Source: Streptomyces anulatus (GTDB taxonomy: Bacteria > Actinomycetota > Actinomycetes > Streptomycetales > Streptomycetaceae). Taken from it: a DNA stretch of 64,000 bases. Every line of letters begins with the position of its first letter. Positions within the stretch are counted from its first letter, which is position 1. Of the stretch, positions 16,175 through 25,615 are shown one piece after another. The notes beneath the pieces are model-generated. The model saw nothing but the letters and a program-made list of their open reading frames with translations, searched no databases and was not told the DNA's origin. The translations under genes were made by a program, and so were the position numbers. The DNA lies in the NCBI RefSeq assembly GCF_000721175.1, contig NZ_JOEZ01000007.1, forward strand, positions 124,001 through 188,000. Direction: 5' to 3'.

Positions 16175-16259
16175 GGCCCGAGGGCTGCCAGGCTCCGGCC
16201 GACGTCCGTCAGGCTCTGGCCGAGGGCTGCCAGGCTCTGGCCGACGTCAGCCAGGCTTC
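16175..16259 (+). repeat. Four tandem 21-22 bp repeats
   Basis: Units begin at 16175, 16197, 16218 and 16239, each of the form GGCCGA-N9-CAGGCT. Units 1 and 3 share GGCTGCCAGGCTC, units 2 and 4 share GACGTC, so the array looks like a 42-bp unit duplicated. It fills the gap between the convergent esterase and LacI genes. Confidence 0.85.
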
Positions 16260-16266
16260 GGCCGGC

Positions 16267-17337
16267 TCACCCGCAGCCGCAGCTGGCCCGCCGCGTCACC
16301 GAGACCGGCAGCTCCAGGGAGACCGGGGCGCGGCCCGGGTCCGCCAGGCGCTGCACCAGCAGCTCCACCGCCTGCTCGCCCAGCCGCCGGATCGGCTGCC
16401 GGACGGTCGTCAGGGGCGGGCGGACGATCCGGCTCAGCGGGATGCCGTCGAACCCGGTCACGGCGATGTCCTCGGGCACCCGCACCCCGCGTCGCTCCAG
16501 CGCCTGGAGCGCGCCGACCGCCATCTGGTCGTTGGCGAACAGCATCGCCTCCGGCCGCTCCACCCCCGTACCCACCGACCGGTCCAGCAGGGTGCCCGCC
16601 GCCAGCGCGCCCTCGGCCTGCGTCATCATCCCGGCGCGCAGCTCCGGCCGGGAGGGCACCGGAAGCCCCGCGTCCCGGCACGCCTCCTGGAAGCCCCGGA
16701 ACCGGGCCTCGGCGTCCGGGGCGTGCTCCTCTCCGCCGATGAACGCCAGCCGGCGCAGCCCGTGGTCCTCGATCAGGTGACGGGTCAGTTCGCGCTCGCC
16801 CTCGGCGTTGGCCACCACGATGTGGTCCAGGTGGTCGATCTCGCGCGGTCCGGCGAGCATCACCACGGGCAGCCGGCGCGATATCACTTCCAGGTCCTCG
16901 GTCGGCACGGTCCGCGCCAGTACGGCGAACCCGTCGACCCGCCCCGCGACCTTCGCCACCAGGCTCTCCGGCCCGCCGTCCAGCGAGGCGGCGATCAGCA
17001 GGGCGTAGCCGTGCCGCCGGGCCGCCCGTTCCATGCCCCGGATGATCTGGTCGGAGTAGAGCATGACGGCCTGGTCGTCGTCCGCGTCGCTCGCGACCGC
17101 GGCGGTCTCGGCGTCCTGGTCCGCGAAGTCGGGGAAGCACAGCCCGAGCACGCCCGTGGTCCGGCTGGCCAGGCCCCGGGCGCTGCCGCTCGGCACGTAC
17201 CCCAGCTCGCGGGCCGCCTCCATGACCTTCTCGCGGGTCTGGGCGCGTACGGAATCGGGGTTCCGGTAGACCCGGGAGACCGTGGCAATGGAGACGCCCG
17301 ACCGCTCGGCGACGTCGTACACCGTGGGGGCGCTCAC
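16267..17337 (-). CDS. LacI family transcriptional regulator
   Basis: 356 residues from the GTG at 17337. N-terminal LacI helix-turn-helix and hinge: TVYDVAERSGVSIATVSRVY then REKVMEAARELGYVPSGSARGLAS. The rest is a periplasmic-binding-like effector domain (TGVLGLCFPDFADQD, LLIAASLDGGPESLV, HIVVANAEGERELTRHLIEDHG, RRLAFIGGEEHAPDAEAR, MLFANDQMAVGALQALERRG, ITGFDG-like VTGFDGIPLSRIVRPPLTTVRQP). An oddity is an inserted acidic stretch (AAVASDADDDQ) at about residues 82-92. The gene sits next to the esterase and sugar transport operon and is likely their repressor and its own, through the sites at 14942-14970 and 17442-17457. Confidence 0.93.
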   Translation of the reverse strand: MSAPTVYDVAERSGVSIATVSRVYRNPDSVRAQTREKVMEAARELGYVPSGSARGLASRTTGVLGLCFPDFADQDAETAAVASDADDDQAVMLYSDQIIRGMERAARRHGYALLIAASLDGGPESLVAKVAGRVDGFAVLARTVPTEDLEVISRRLPVVMLAGPREIDHLDHIVVANAEGERELTRHLIEDHGLRRLAFIGGEEHAPDAEARFRGFQEACRDAGLPVPSRPELRAGMMTQAEGALAAGTLLDRSVGTGVERPEAMLFANDQMAVGALQALERRGVRVPEDIAVTGFDGIPLSRIVRPPLTTVRQPIRRLGEQAVELLVQRLADPGRAPVSLELPVSVTRRASCGCG

Positions 17338-17700
17338 TCGACCGACCGTCCGTCCGCTTCATCTTCCGCGGCACCCCGCCGGGGCGCGGGTGCCGTCACC
17401 GGGCCGGCGGCTGTTCGCCGGCCGATGCGATCACGAGGCTCGTGAAAGCGCATTCACCCTAAATCCTGGGCCGCGGGAGGAGCAAGGTCACCCGGTGTCA
17501 CGCGCGCCGCGTCGGGTGAAACGTTCCTCCGGCCGGGTGAGCTTGCGGCTCCCGCCCGTCGTGTCTGCACCCCCTCGCGCGAGGGGGCGCTTTCAGTGGA
17601 CGGAAGGAACCAGTGTGATCAACTGCAAATGCCACCACATACGCACTATCCGGTCCATTCCGGTACGGGGTGGTCCGGGCCGGCCCCGGAGGTATCAGCC
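17338..17700. other. Divergent intergenic region between the LacI gene and the LpqW-like gene
   Basis: 363 bases with no gene. It holds the LacI-type operator at 17442-17457, a small hairpin at 17402-17423 (GGCCGGCG / CGCCGGCC) and an 18-bp perfect palindrome centred on CTCGCGCGAG at 17570-17587. The rightmost ~100 bases should carry the promoter of the lipoprotein gene. Confidence 0.6.
17442..17457. promoter_or_regulatory. LacI-type operator before the LacI gene
   Basis: GTGAAAGCGCATTCAC is palindromic except for one central pair (arms GTGAA / TTCAC around GCGC), 105 bases upstream of the LacI start codon. It shares AAGCGCATnCA with the site before the sugar transport operon. Confidence 0.6.
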
Positions 17701-20151
17701 ATGTCCCACGTCGGCGTCCCGCGCGGGACGGTTCGAAAGCGCCGATCGCTCGCGCTCCTCACGACGGGGGTGCTCACGATCCCGGTGCTGGCGGGCTGCA
17801 GCTCCGGCAGCGAGGAGACCTCCCGGGGCGTACCCCAGGACATCGCGCCCGCCGCCCGCGAGACGGTCGCCGACGGTTCGACGGTGAACTGGGCGGTCGA
17901 CGCGCTGCCCGCCACCTTCAACGCCTTCCAGGCGGACGCGGACAGCGCCACCACCCGGATCACCGGAGCCCTGCTCCCGGCCCTCTTCCCGATGGACAAG
18001 TCCGGGCAGCCGAAGCTCAACCCGGACTACCTGGAGTCCGCGAAGGTCATCGAGCGCGAACCGAAGCAGGTCGTGCTCTACAAGCTCAACCAGCAGGCGG
18101 TGTGGAGCGACGGGCGGGAGATCGGGGCCCCCGACTTCGTCGCCCAGTGGCGGGCGCTCAGCGGCAAGGACTCCGCGTTCTGGACCGCCCGCAACTCCGG
18201 TTACGAGCGGATCGAGAAGATCGAGCGCGGCGCGGACGACCTTCAGGTGCGGGTCACGTTCGCCAAGCCGTACGCGGACTGGCGCTCGCTGTTCTCGCCG
18301 CTCTACCCGAAGGAGATCACCGGCTCTCCGGACGCCTTCAACGACGGCGCGCGCACCGCCCTGAAGAACACCGCCGGACCCTTCGTCCTGCGCGGCGTCA
18401 GCAAGTCCAAGGGCACCGTGACCCTGGCCCGCAACCCGCGCTGGTGGGGCGACAAGGCCAAGCTGGACACCCTCGTCTTCCGGGCGGTCGCCGCCGAGGA
18501 CCGTACCCAGGCACTCGCCGACGGCACGGTGGACGTCGCCGACATCGACGCGGCCACCGCCGACCGCATCACCCTCGCCCACCGCGACCGGGGCGACAAC
18601 GGCCAACCGCTCGCCCACGGCCCGGGCGCCGGGACCACGCCCGCCGAGGCCCTGCGCTCCTGGGCCCAGGCGCACGGCTCCGACGAGGAGGCCGCCCAGA
18701 TCGCGCAGGCCGCCCGGGAGAAGAACCGCAAGGCCGTCATCGCGTACACCGCGGAACAGAAGGCCCTGCGCGACTTCGCCGTCCGCAAGTCCCTGGAGCC
18801 CGCCTACACCCAGCTCGCGCTGAACGGCGAGTCCGGCCCGCTCGCCGACGACCGGGTCCGCCGGGCGGTGGCCCGTGCCCTGGACCGCCAGGAGCTGGCC
18901 CAGTCGGTGCTGGGCCCGCTGGGCCTCCCGGCCAAGCCGCTCGGCAGCCACCTCGCCCTCGCCGGGCAGCCCGGCTACAAGGACGGCAGCGGGGCGCTCG
19001 GCGAACAGGACACCAAGGAGGCCCAGGCCCTGCTGGCGGACGCCGGCTGGACCCGGGGCGGTGCCGCTCAGTCACCCAAGGACACCAAGGCGGGCAGCGA
19101 GGCGGAGAAGAAGGGCGACAAGGACGACAAGGACGACGCCGAGGCGGAGAAGAAGACCGCCGAGGACGCGAAGGAAGACAAGGAAGCCGCGGAGGAGAAG
19201 GCCGGGAAGACCGAGAAGAAGAGCGAGGAGGAGAAGGCCGACGAGGACAGCGAGGACTCCGCAGCCGAGCGCAAGAAGGCCGACCAGGCCTCCGAGGACA
19301 GCGCCGCCTCCCGCGACGAGGGCCTCTACGTCGTCGGCGAGGACAACAAGCCCGGCGCCCCCGCACCCGGGCAGGCTCCCGCCGCCACCGGCGCCGCTTC
19401 CGCCCGCCACGCCCTCGCCCCCGCCCCGTGGGCCGCCGCCCAGGGCGCCGCCCTGCTCCGCCAGGCCGGCGCCCTCGGTGAGGACGGCGCCGTCGCCGCC
19501 CAGGACAAGCAGCCCGGGGGAGCCGCCGGAGCCTACGCCCCCGCCGGCACCGCCGCCCCGGCGCCCGCCGCGGCCAAGGGGCAGCTCGGCAAGGACGGCA
19601 AGACGCTGACCCTGCGCTTCGTGCTCCCCTCCGGGCCCGGTTCCCAGGCACTGCGCAGCGTCGGCGACAGGATCGCGGCGATGCTGGAGAAGATCGGCAT
19701 CGGCACGGAGATCACCAAGGTCCCCGACGAGAGCTACTTCAAGGACCACATCGCCTCCGGCGAGTACGACCTGGCGCTCTACTCCTGGCCCGCCACCGCC
19801 TACCCGGCCACCGACGGGCGCCCGATCTACGCCAAGCCGGAGCCGGCCACCGACGGATCGCTCCTGGTGGAGCAGAACTACACCCGGGTCGGCACCGATC
19901 ACATCGACCAGCTGTTCGACCAGGCCGCAGCCGAGCTCGACGAGAAGGCCGCGCGGGAGCTGATGAAGCAGGCGGACGCCCGGATCTGGGCCGCCGCCGG
20001 ATCGATTCCGCTCTTCCAGCGCCCGCAGCTCGTCGCGGTCGACAAGAAGCTCGCGAACGTCGGGGCGTTCGGCTTCGCGGCCCCCCGGTATCAGGACATC
20101 GGGTTCAAGAACCGGCAAGCGGCAGGTTCCCCCGCAGACCGCAAGAAGTAG
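17701..20151 (+). CDS. LpqW-like family 5 substrate-binding lipoprotein with large insert
   Basis: 816 residues from the ATG at 17701 (GGAGG 9 bases before). Lipoprotein signal with lipobox LAGC; then an SBP_bac_5 fold: VNWAVDALPATFNAF, VIEREPKQVVLYKLNQQAVWSDG, TAGPFVLRGVSKSKGTVTLARNP, DRVRRAVARALDRQELA and, after the insert, LTLRFVLPSG and YDLALYSWPATAYP. Residues ~458-628 are an insert: first ~80 residues of Lys/Glu/Asp low complexity, then ~90 of Ala/Pro/Gly. Normal length is 550-620. There are no linked permeases, and it lies directly before typA as LpqW does in Mycobacterium (from memory). LpqW works in polar lipid and lipoarabinomannan synthesis rather than uptake, so a non-transport role is plausible. 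Confidence 0.85.
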   Translation: MSHVGVPRGTVRKRRSLALLTTGVLTIPVLAGCSSGSEETSRGVPQDIAPAARETVADGSTVNWAVDALPATFNAFQADADSATTRITGALLPALFPMDKSGQPKLNPDYLESAKVIEREPKQVVLYKLNQQAVWSDGREIGAPDFVAQWRALSGKDSAFWTARNSGYERIEKIERGADDLQVRVTFAKPYADWRSLFSPLYPKEITGSPDAFNDGARTALKNTAGPFVLRGVSKSKGTVTLARNPRWWGDKAKLDTLVFRAVAAEDRTQALADGTVDVADIDAATADRITLAHRDRGDNGQPLAHGPGAGTTPAEALRSWAQAHGSDEEAAQIAQAAREKNRKAVIAYTAEQKALRDFAVRKSLEPAYTQLALNGESGPLADDRVRRAVARALDRQELAQSVLGPLGLPAKPLGSHLALAGQPGYKDGSGALGEQDTKEAQALLADAGWTRGGAAQSPKDTKAGSEAEKKGDKDDKDDAEAEKKTAEDAKEDKEAAEEKAGKTEKKSEEEKADEDSEDSAAERKKADQASEDSAASRDEGLYVVGEDNKPGAPAPGQAPAATGAASARHALAPAPWAAAQGAALLRQAGALGEDGAVAAQDKQPGGAAGAYAPAGTAAPAPAAAKGQLGKDGKTLTLRFVLPSGPGSQALRSVGDRIAAMLEKIGIGTEITKVPDESYFKDHIASGEYDLALYSWPATAYPATDGRPIYAKPEPATDGSLLVEQNYTRVGTDHIDQLFDQAAAELDEKAARELMKQADARIWAAAGSIPLFQRPQLVAVDKKLANVGAFGFAAPRYQDIGFKNRQAAGSPADRKK

Positions 20152-20518
20152 CGGCCAAGCACCACCGACTCCCGCCGCCAAGCTCAGATGCACCTCAAAA
20201 CCCTTGCCCGCCGGTTCATCCGGCGGGCAGTGTGGTGTCTGCCCTGACCCGGGCCGTTCATCGCTTCACCACTCCTCACCCCCCCCGCAGCTCCGCCCGC
20301 GTTCCGGCCACGCACATGGCCCGGCTGTACCTTGACACCGGCTGAATATCGCCTGAATCACACGGGAAGACCGCCTCCGCGGATCGGCCCGGGAAGCCCG
20401 GCGGGCCCAAGGCCCGTACCATGGGACGAGCCGTGGCGTGCCGCCCGGCGGGCGTACGAGGACTCGAAGACCGACTGAGACGCCTGATCCCACGATCCGA
20501 GAGAAGCTCAAGCCACCC
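20152..20518. other. Intergenic region before typA
   Basis: 367 bases without a gene: the terminator at 20205-20229, then the typA leader. TTGACA at 20332-20337 with GAATCA 17 bases later (20355-20360) is a weak candidate promoter; it would give a leader of about 150 bases. Nothing else is seen. Confidence 0.45.
20205..20229. terminator. Hairpin terminator after the LpqW-like gene
   Basis: Perfect 10-bp inverted repeat (TGCCCGCCGG / CCGGCGGGCA) with a 5-base loop. Confidence 0.75.
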
Positions 20519-22393
<1,875 letters not shown>

Positions 22394-22415
22394 TCAACCC
22401 CGGCCCAACGGCCTG

Positions 22416-22455
22416 AGGTCCGCCCGGACGCCCCTGAGGGCCTCCGGGCGGACCT
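22416..22455. terminator. Hairpin terminator after typA (first)
   Basis: Perfect 13-bp inverted repeat (AGGTCCGCCCGGA / TCCGGGCGGACCT) 22 bases after the typA stop. Confidence 0.85.
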
Positions 22456-22487
22456 GTGCGCGGCTCCGGTACCCCGGAGCCGCGCAC
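22456..22487. terminator. Hairpin terminator after typA (second)
   Basis: Perfect 14-bp inverted repeat (GTGCGCGGCTCCGG / CCGGAGCCGCGCAC) with a 4-base loop, starting right after the first hairpin. Confidence 0.8.
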
Positions 22488-22555
22488 TCCGTATGCGAAG
22501 ACCGGACGGCCCTTCAGGGGCCCGTCCGGACGGACCGTCAGTACGGGCGTTGACA

Positions 22556-22612
22556 GAAGGCCCGGCCCACCACGGACACTGTGGTGGGCTGGGCCTTCGT
22601 CAATCGTTTTTT
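22556..22612 (+). terminator. Rho-independent terminator with long stem and U-tract
   Basis: Stem GAAGGCCCGGCCCACCAC / GTGGTGGGCTGGGCCTTC (18 bp, one mismatch), 7-base loop, then GTCAATCG and a run of T at 22606-22612. A genuine U-tract is rare in Streptomyces. It lies 160 bases after typA, with two terminators already in between, so it may end a short separate transcript. Confidence 0.8.
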
Positions 22613-22850
22613 GTGACCGGGGTGTCCGGATATCGGGGGTCGCTCTCCGGAACATGTGTCAACAGTCCGTTTCGGGCGTGTCTGTCTGGGATCACTTTGT
22701 CCGGATTTCGGGCACGCTGAGGGTGCTGATGTTGTCAAACCGAGACCCTTTAAGTGTGGTTTACAGCCCGGCCGTACCCAATAGTTGGCTCCATTGAGCT
22801 CGGGTCAATGGGTCACGCACTGTGGGGAGTGCCGACTCACGAGCACACTC

Positions 22851-22902
22851 GGGGCACTGAACGATCACCGTCAGGGGTGTCGGTGAATCTCTCCAGTGCC
22901 CC
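22851..22902 (+). promoter_or_regulatory. Nested stem-loop in the leader of the first peptide operon
   Basis: Outer arms GGGGCACTG (22851-22859) and CAGTGCCCC (22894-22902) are perfect; inner arms CACCG / CGGTG extend the stem. It ends 37 bases before the start codon, so it may act on mRNA stability or translation. It is not a match to any riboswitch I know. Confidence 0.45.
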
Positions 22903-22939
22903 TCTTGTAGTCAAAAGTGGACTCATGAGGAGGAAACCC

Positions 22940-24559
22940 ATGCGCGGTGCCAAGAGCGCCAAGTGGGTCGCGGGAGCGGCCGTCATCGCCCTGGCCGCGA
23001 CTGCCTGTGGCGGAAGCGACAGCAGCGACGAAGGCAAGAAGAACACGTCGGGCCAGCCCGCCGGTTACGTCTCGATCGACGTCGGCGAGCCCCAGAAGCC
23101 TCTGATGCCGGCGGACACGAACGAGAGCAACGGCTCCTACGTCATCCAGTCGCTGTTCACCCAGCTGCTGGACTTCGACGACAAGGGCGAGATCGTTCTC
23201 ACGAACGCCGAGTCCGTCGAGACCGAGGACTCCAAGACGTGGACCGTCAAGCTCAAGGCCGGCTGGAAGTTCCACAACGGTGAGGCCGTGACCGCGCAGT
23301 CGTACATCGACGCGTGGAACTGGTACGCCAACGTCGAGAACAAGCAGCAGAACGCGTTCTGGTTCTCCGACATCAAGGGCTACGAGGACGTCCACCCCGA
23401 GAAGGGTGCGCCCAAGGCCAAGGAGATGTCCGGCCTGAAGGCCGTGGACGACACCACGTTCACGATCGAGCTGGCGGAGAAGGTTCCGTACTTCAACTAC
23501 AAGCTCGGCTACGCGACGTTCGCGCCGCTGCCCAAGGTCTTCTACGACGACCCGAAGGCGTTCGGCCAGAAGCCGATCGGCAACGGCCCGTACACGTTCG
23601 AGAAGTGGGACCACAAGAAGCTCATCCAGGTCAAGGCCTGGGACGAGTACCAGGGCCCGAACAAGGCTGCCAACAAGGGCATCCAGTTCAAGAACTACTC
23701 GACCGTCGAGGCCGCGTACTCGGACGTCATCTCCGGCAACCTGGACATGATCCGTCAGGTCGGCCCGCGTGACCTCCCGAAGTACAAGACGGACCTCGGT
23801 GACGGCGCCATCGCGCAGCCGTACGCCGCGATCCAGACGCTGGTCCCGGCGTTCTACTCCAAGACGTTCAAGGACATCGACCCCAAGGTCCTCCAGGGTC
23901 TGTCCATGGCGGTCGACCGTGACACCATCACGAAGACCGTCCTGAACGGCACCCGTACCCCGGCGACGAGCTTCACGCCCCCGCAGGTCAAGGGCAACCA
24001 GACGCTCGAATCGGACATCCTGAAGTTCAACCCGGCCAAGGCCAAGGAGCTCATCAAGGAGGGCGGCGGTGTTCCGGAGAACAAGATCTTCATCCAGTAC
24101 AACGCCGACGGTGGGCACAAGGAGTGGGTGACCGCTGTCTGCGAGTCGATCCGCAACGCCACCGGGGTCGACTGCGTCGGCGACGCCAAGCCGGACTTCC
24201 CGACCGACCTCGAGGCTCGTGACAACGACGAGGTCAAGAGCATGTACCGCGGTGGCTGGGTCGCCGACTACCCCGTCAACGTGAACTTCCTCAAGGAGCT
24301 CTACCACTCCAAGGCGGAGTCGAACAACGGTCGCTTCGCCGACAAGGAGATCGACGAGCTGATGGCGAAGGGTGACAAGGCCGACTCGCTCGAGGCCTCC
24401 GTCGCCGCCTACCAGGAGGTCGAGAAGGCCCTGGTGGAGAAGATGCCCGCCATCCCGCTCTGGTACTACGCCATCAACGGCGGCCACGGCAAGAACGTCG
24501 ACAACGTCAAGGTCGACTTCCACGGTGACCTCGAACTGACCGGCGTCACCACCAAGTAA
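22940..24559 (+). CDS. Oligopeptide-binding lipoprotein (BldKB-like), first operon
   Basis: 539 residues; ATG at 22940 behind GAGGAGG. Lipoprotein signal (AVIALAATACGG, lipobox ATAC) followed by a family 5 peptide-binding protein: IDVGEPQKPLMPADTNES, WTVKLKAGWKFHNGEAVTAQSYIDAWNW, GNGPYTFEKWD, VLQGLSMAVDRDTITKTVLNGTRTPATSF and MPAIPLWYY. It starts a five-gene operon with two permeases and two ATPases. The set is the counterpart of the Streptomyces BldK oligopeptide importer or of its immediate neighbour; I cannot decide which without alignment. BldK imports an extracellular peptide signal needed for aerial mycelium. Confidence 0.93.
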   Translation: MRGAKSAKWVAGAAVIALAATACGGSDSSDEGKKNTSGQPAGYVSIDVGEPQKPLMPADTNESNGSYVIQSLFTQLLDFDDKGEIVLTNAESVETEDSKTWTVKLKAGWKFHNGEAVTAQSYIDAWNWYANVENKQQNAFWFSDIKGYEDVHPEKGAPKAKEMSGLKAVDDTTFTIELAEKVPYFNYKLGYATFAPLPKVFYDDPKAFGQKPIGNGPYTFEKWDHKKLIQVKAWDEYQGPNKAANKGIQFKNYSTVEAAYSDVISGNLDMIRQVGPRDLPKYKTDLGDGAIAQPYAAIQTLVPAFYSKTFKDIDPKVLQGLSMAVDRDTITKTVLNGTRTPATSFTPPQVKGNQTLESDILKFNPAKAKELIKEGGGVPENKIFIQYNADGGHKEWVTAVCESIRNATGVDCVGDAKPDFPTDLEARDNDEVKSMYRGGWVADYPVNVNFLKELYHSKAESNNGRFADKEIDELMAKGDKADSLEASVAAYQEVEKALVEKMPAIPLWYYAINGGHGKNVDNVKVDFHGDLELTGVTTK

Positions 24560-24621
24560 CGCCTGCGGGTCATTCCCCAACTGGCCGTCATCCGCCCGCG
24601 CTGCCCCTCAGCGCGGCCGGA

Positions 24622-24659
24622 GGCGCGGGGGTCGTCTCTGAAGAGGCGGCCCCCGCGCC
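24622..24659 (+). terminator. Intercistronic hairpin after the first peptide-binding gene
   Basis: 10-bp perfect arms (GGCGCGGGGG / CCCCCGCGCC) between the lipoprotein and the first permease gene. It may work as a partial terminator or 3' RNA protector, giving more binding protein than membrane components. A similar hairpin holds the same place in the second operon. Confidence 0.65.
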
Positions 24660-24685
24660 GCAGTTATCCCCACACGGAGGCACCC

Positions 24686-25615
24686 ATGGGGCGCTATGTC
24701 GCACGACGACTGCTCCAGATGATCCCGGTCTTCATCGGGTCGACCCTGCTGGTCTTCCTGATGATGTACGCACTGCCCGGCGACCCCGTCAGAGCACTTG
24801 CCGGTGAACAGCACGTAGACGCTGCGCAGATTGCCGCCATGAAGGCGGATCTGGGTCTGGACCAGCCGATCTGGCAGCAGTATTTGAACTACCTGGGCAA
24901 TCTGTTCCAGGGTGACCTCGGCAATCAGATCGGGACGCAGCGTCCGGTCGCCGAAGTCATCGCCGATGCCTATCCGATCACCGTCAGACTGGCGATCTTC
25001 GCCTTCGTCTTCACGGTCGTCGCCGGGATCTCGCTCGGCATCATCGCGGGTCTGAAGGCCGAGTCCCTCAGGGACCGCGGTCTGCTCGGCCTGACGCTGG
25101 TGCTGATCTCCATGCCGTCCTTCGTGCTGGGCTTCCTCGTCCAGTACTTCTTCGCGTTCCAGCTCGGCATCGCCAAGCCGAACGTGAGCCTCGAACCGAC
25201 GAACACCGAGTTGATCATGCCGGCCATCGTGCTGGCGTCCCTGTCACTCGCCTACGTGGCCCGCCTCACCCGTACCTCGGTCGCCGAGAACATGCGCGCC
25301 GACTACATGCGTACGGCTGTCGCCAAGGGCCTGCCGCGCCGCCGCATCATCGGCGTCCACCTGATGCGCAACTCGCTCATCCCGGTCGTCACCTTCCTCG
25401 GCACCGACATCGGCGCCCTGATGGGCGGCGCGATCGTGACCGAGGGCATCTTCAACATCAAGGGCGTCGGATCGCTCGTCTTCGAGGCTCTCGCCAAGCG
25501 TGAGGGTGCCACCGTCGTCGGCGTCGTGACGCTGCTCGTCATCGTCTATCTCGCCTGCAGCCTGCTCGTCGACCTGCTCTACGCGGTCCTGGACCCGAGG
25601 ATCCGGTATGCCTGA
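24686..25615 (+). CDS. Peptide ABC transporter permease (DppB/OppB type), first operon
   Basis: 309 residues with MGRYVARRLLQMIPVFIGSTLLVFLMM as the typical OppB N-terminus, six membrane segments and the EAA-like loop (MRADYMRTAVAKGLPRRRIIGVHLMRNSLIPVV). Its end overlaps the next permease gene by 8 bases, so translation is coupled. It pairs with the OppC-type permease to form the channel for peptides delivered by the lipoprotein. Confidence 0.95.
   Translation: MGRYVARRLLQMIPVFIGSTLLVFLMMYALPGDPVRALAGEQHVDAAQIAAMKADLGLDQPIWQQYLNYLGNLFQGDLGNQIGTQRPVAEVIADAYPITVRLAIFAFVFTVVAGISLGIIAGLKAESLRDRGLLGLTLVLISMPSFVLGFLVQYFFAFQLGIAKPNVSLEPTNTELIMPAIVLASLSLAYVARLTRTSVAENMRADYMRTAVAKGLPRRRIIGVHLMRNSLIPVVTFLGTDIGALMGGAIVTEGIFNIKGVGSLVFEALAKREGATVVGVVTLLVIVYLACSLLVDLLYAVLDPRIRYA

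Larger units (their letters stand above)
22394..22939. other. Long regulatory intergenic region before the first peptide operon
   Basis: 546 bases without a gene. Left part: the three terminators. Right part (22613-22939) is less GC-rich than its surroundings and contains a near-repeat (TGTCCGGATATCGGG, TGTCCGGATTTCGGG), and a nested stem-loop at 22851-22902 in the leader. The operon promoter must lie here, but I cannot place it with confidence. Confidence 0.55.

Noticed and set aside
16247..17374. Alternative minus-strand frame over the LacI gene
   Set aside because: Arg/Gly/Ala-rich shadow; the LacI helix-turn-helix and effector domain read only in the 16267-17337 frame.
22871..24580. 569-codon minus-strand frame opposite the first peptide-binding gene
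   Set aside because: Antisense shadow with no ribosome site or recognisable domain.
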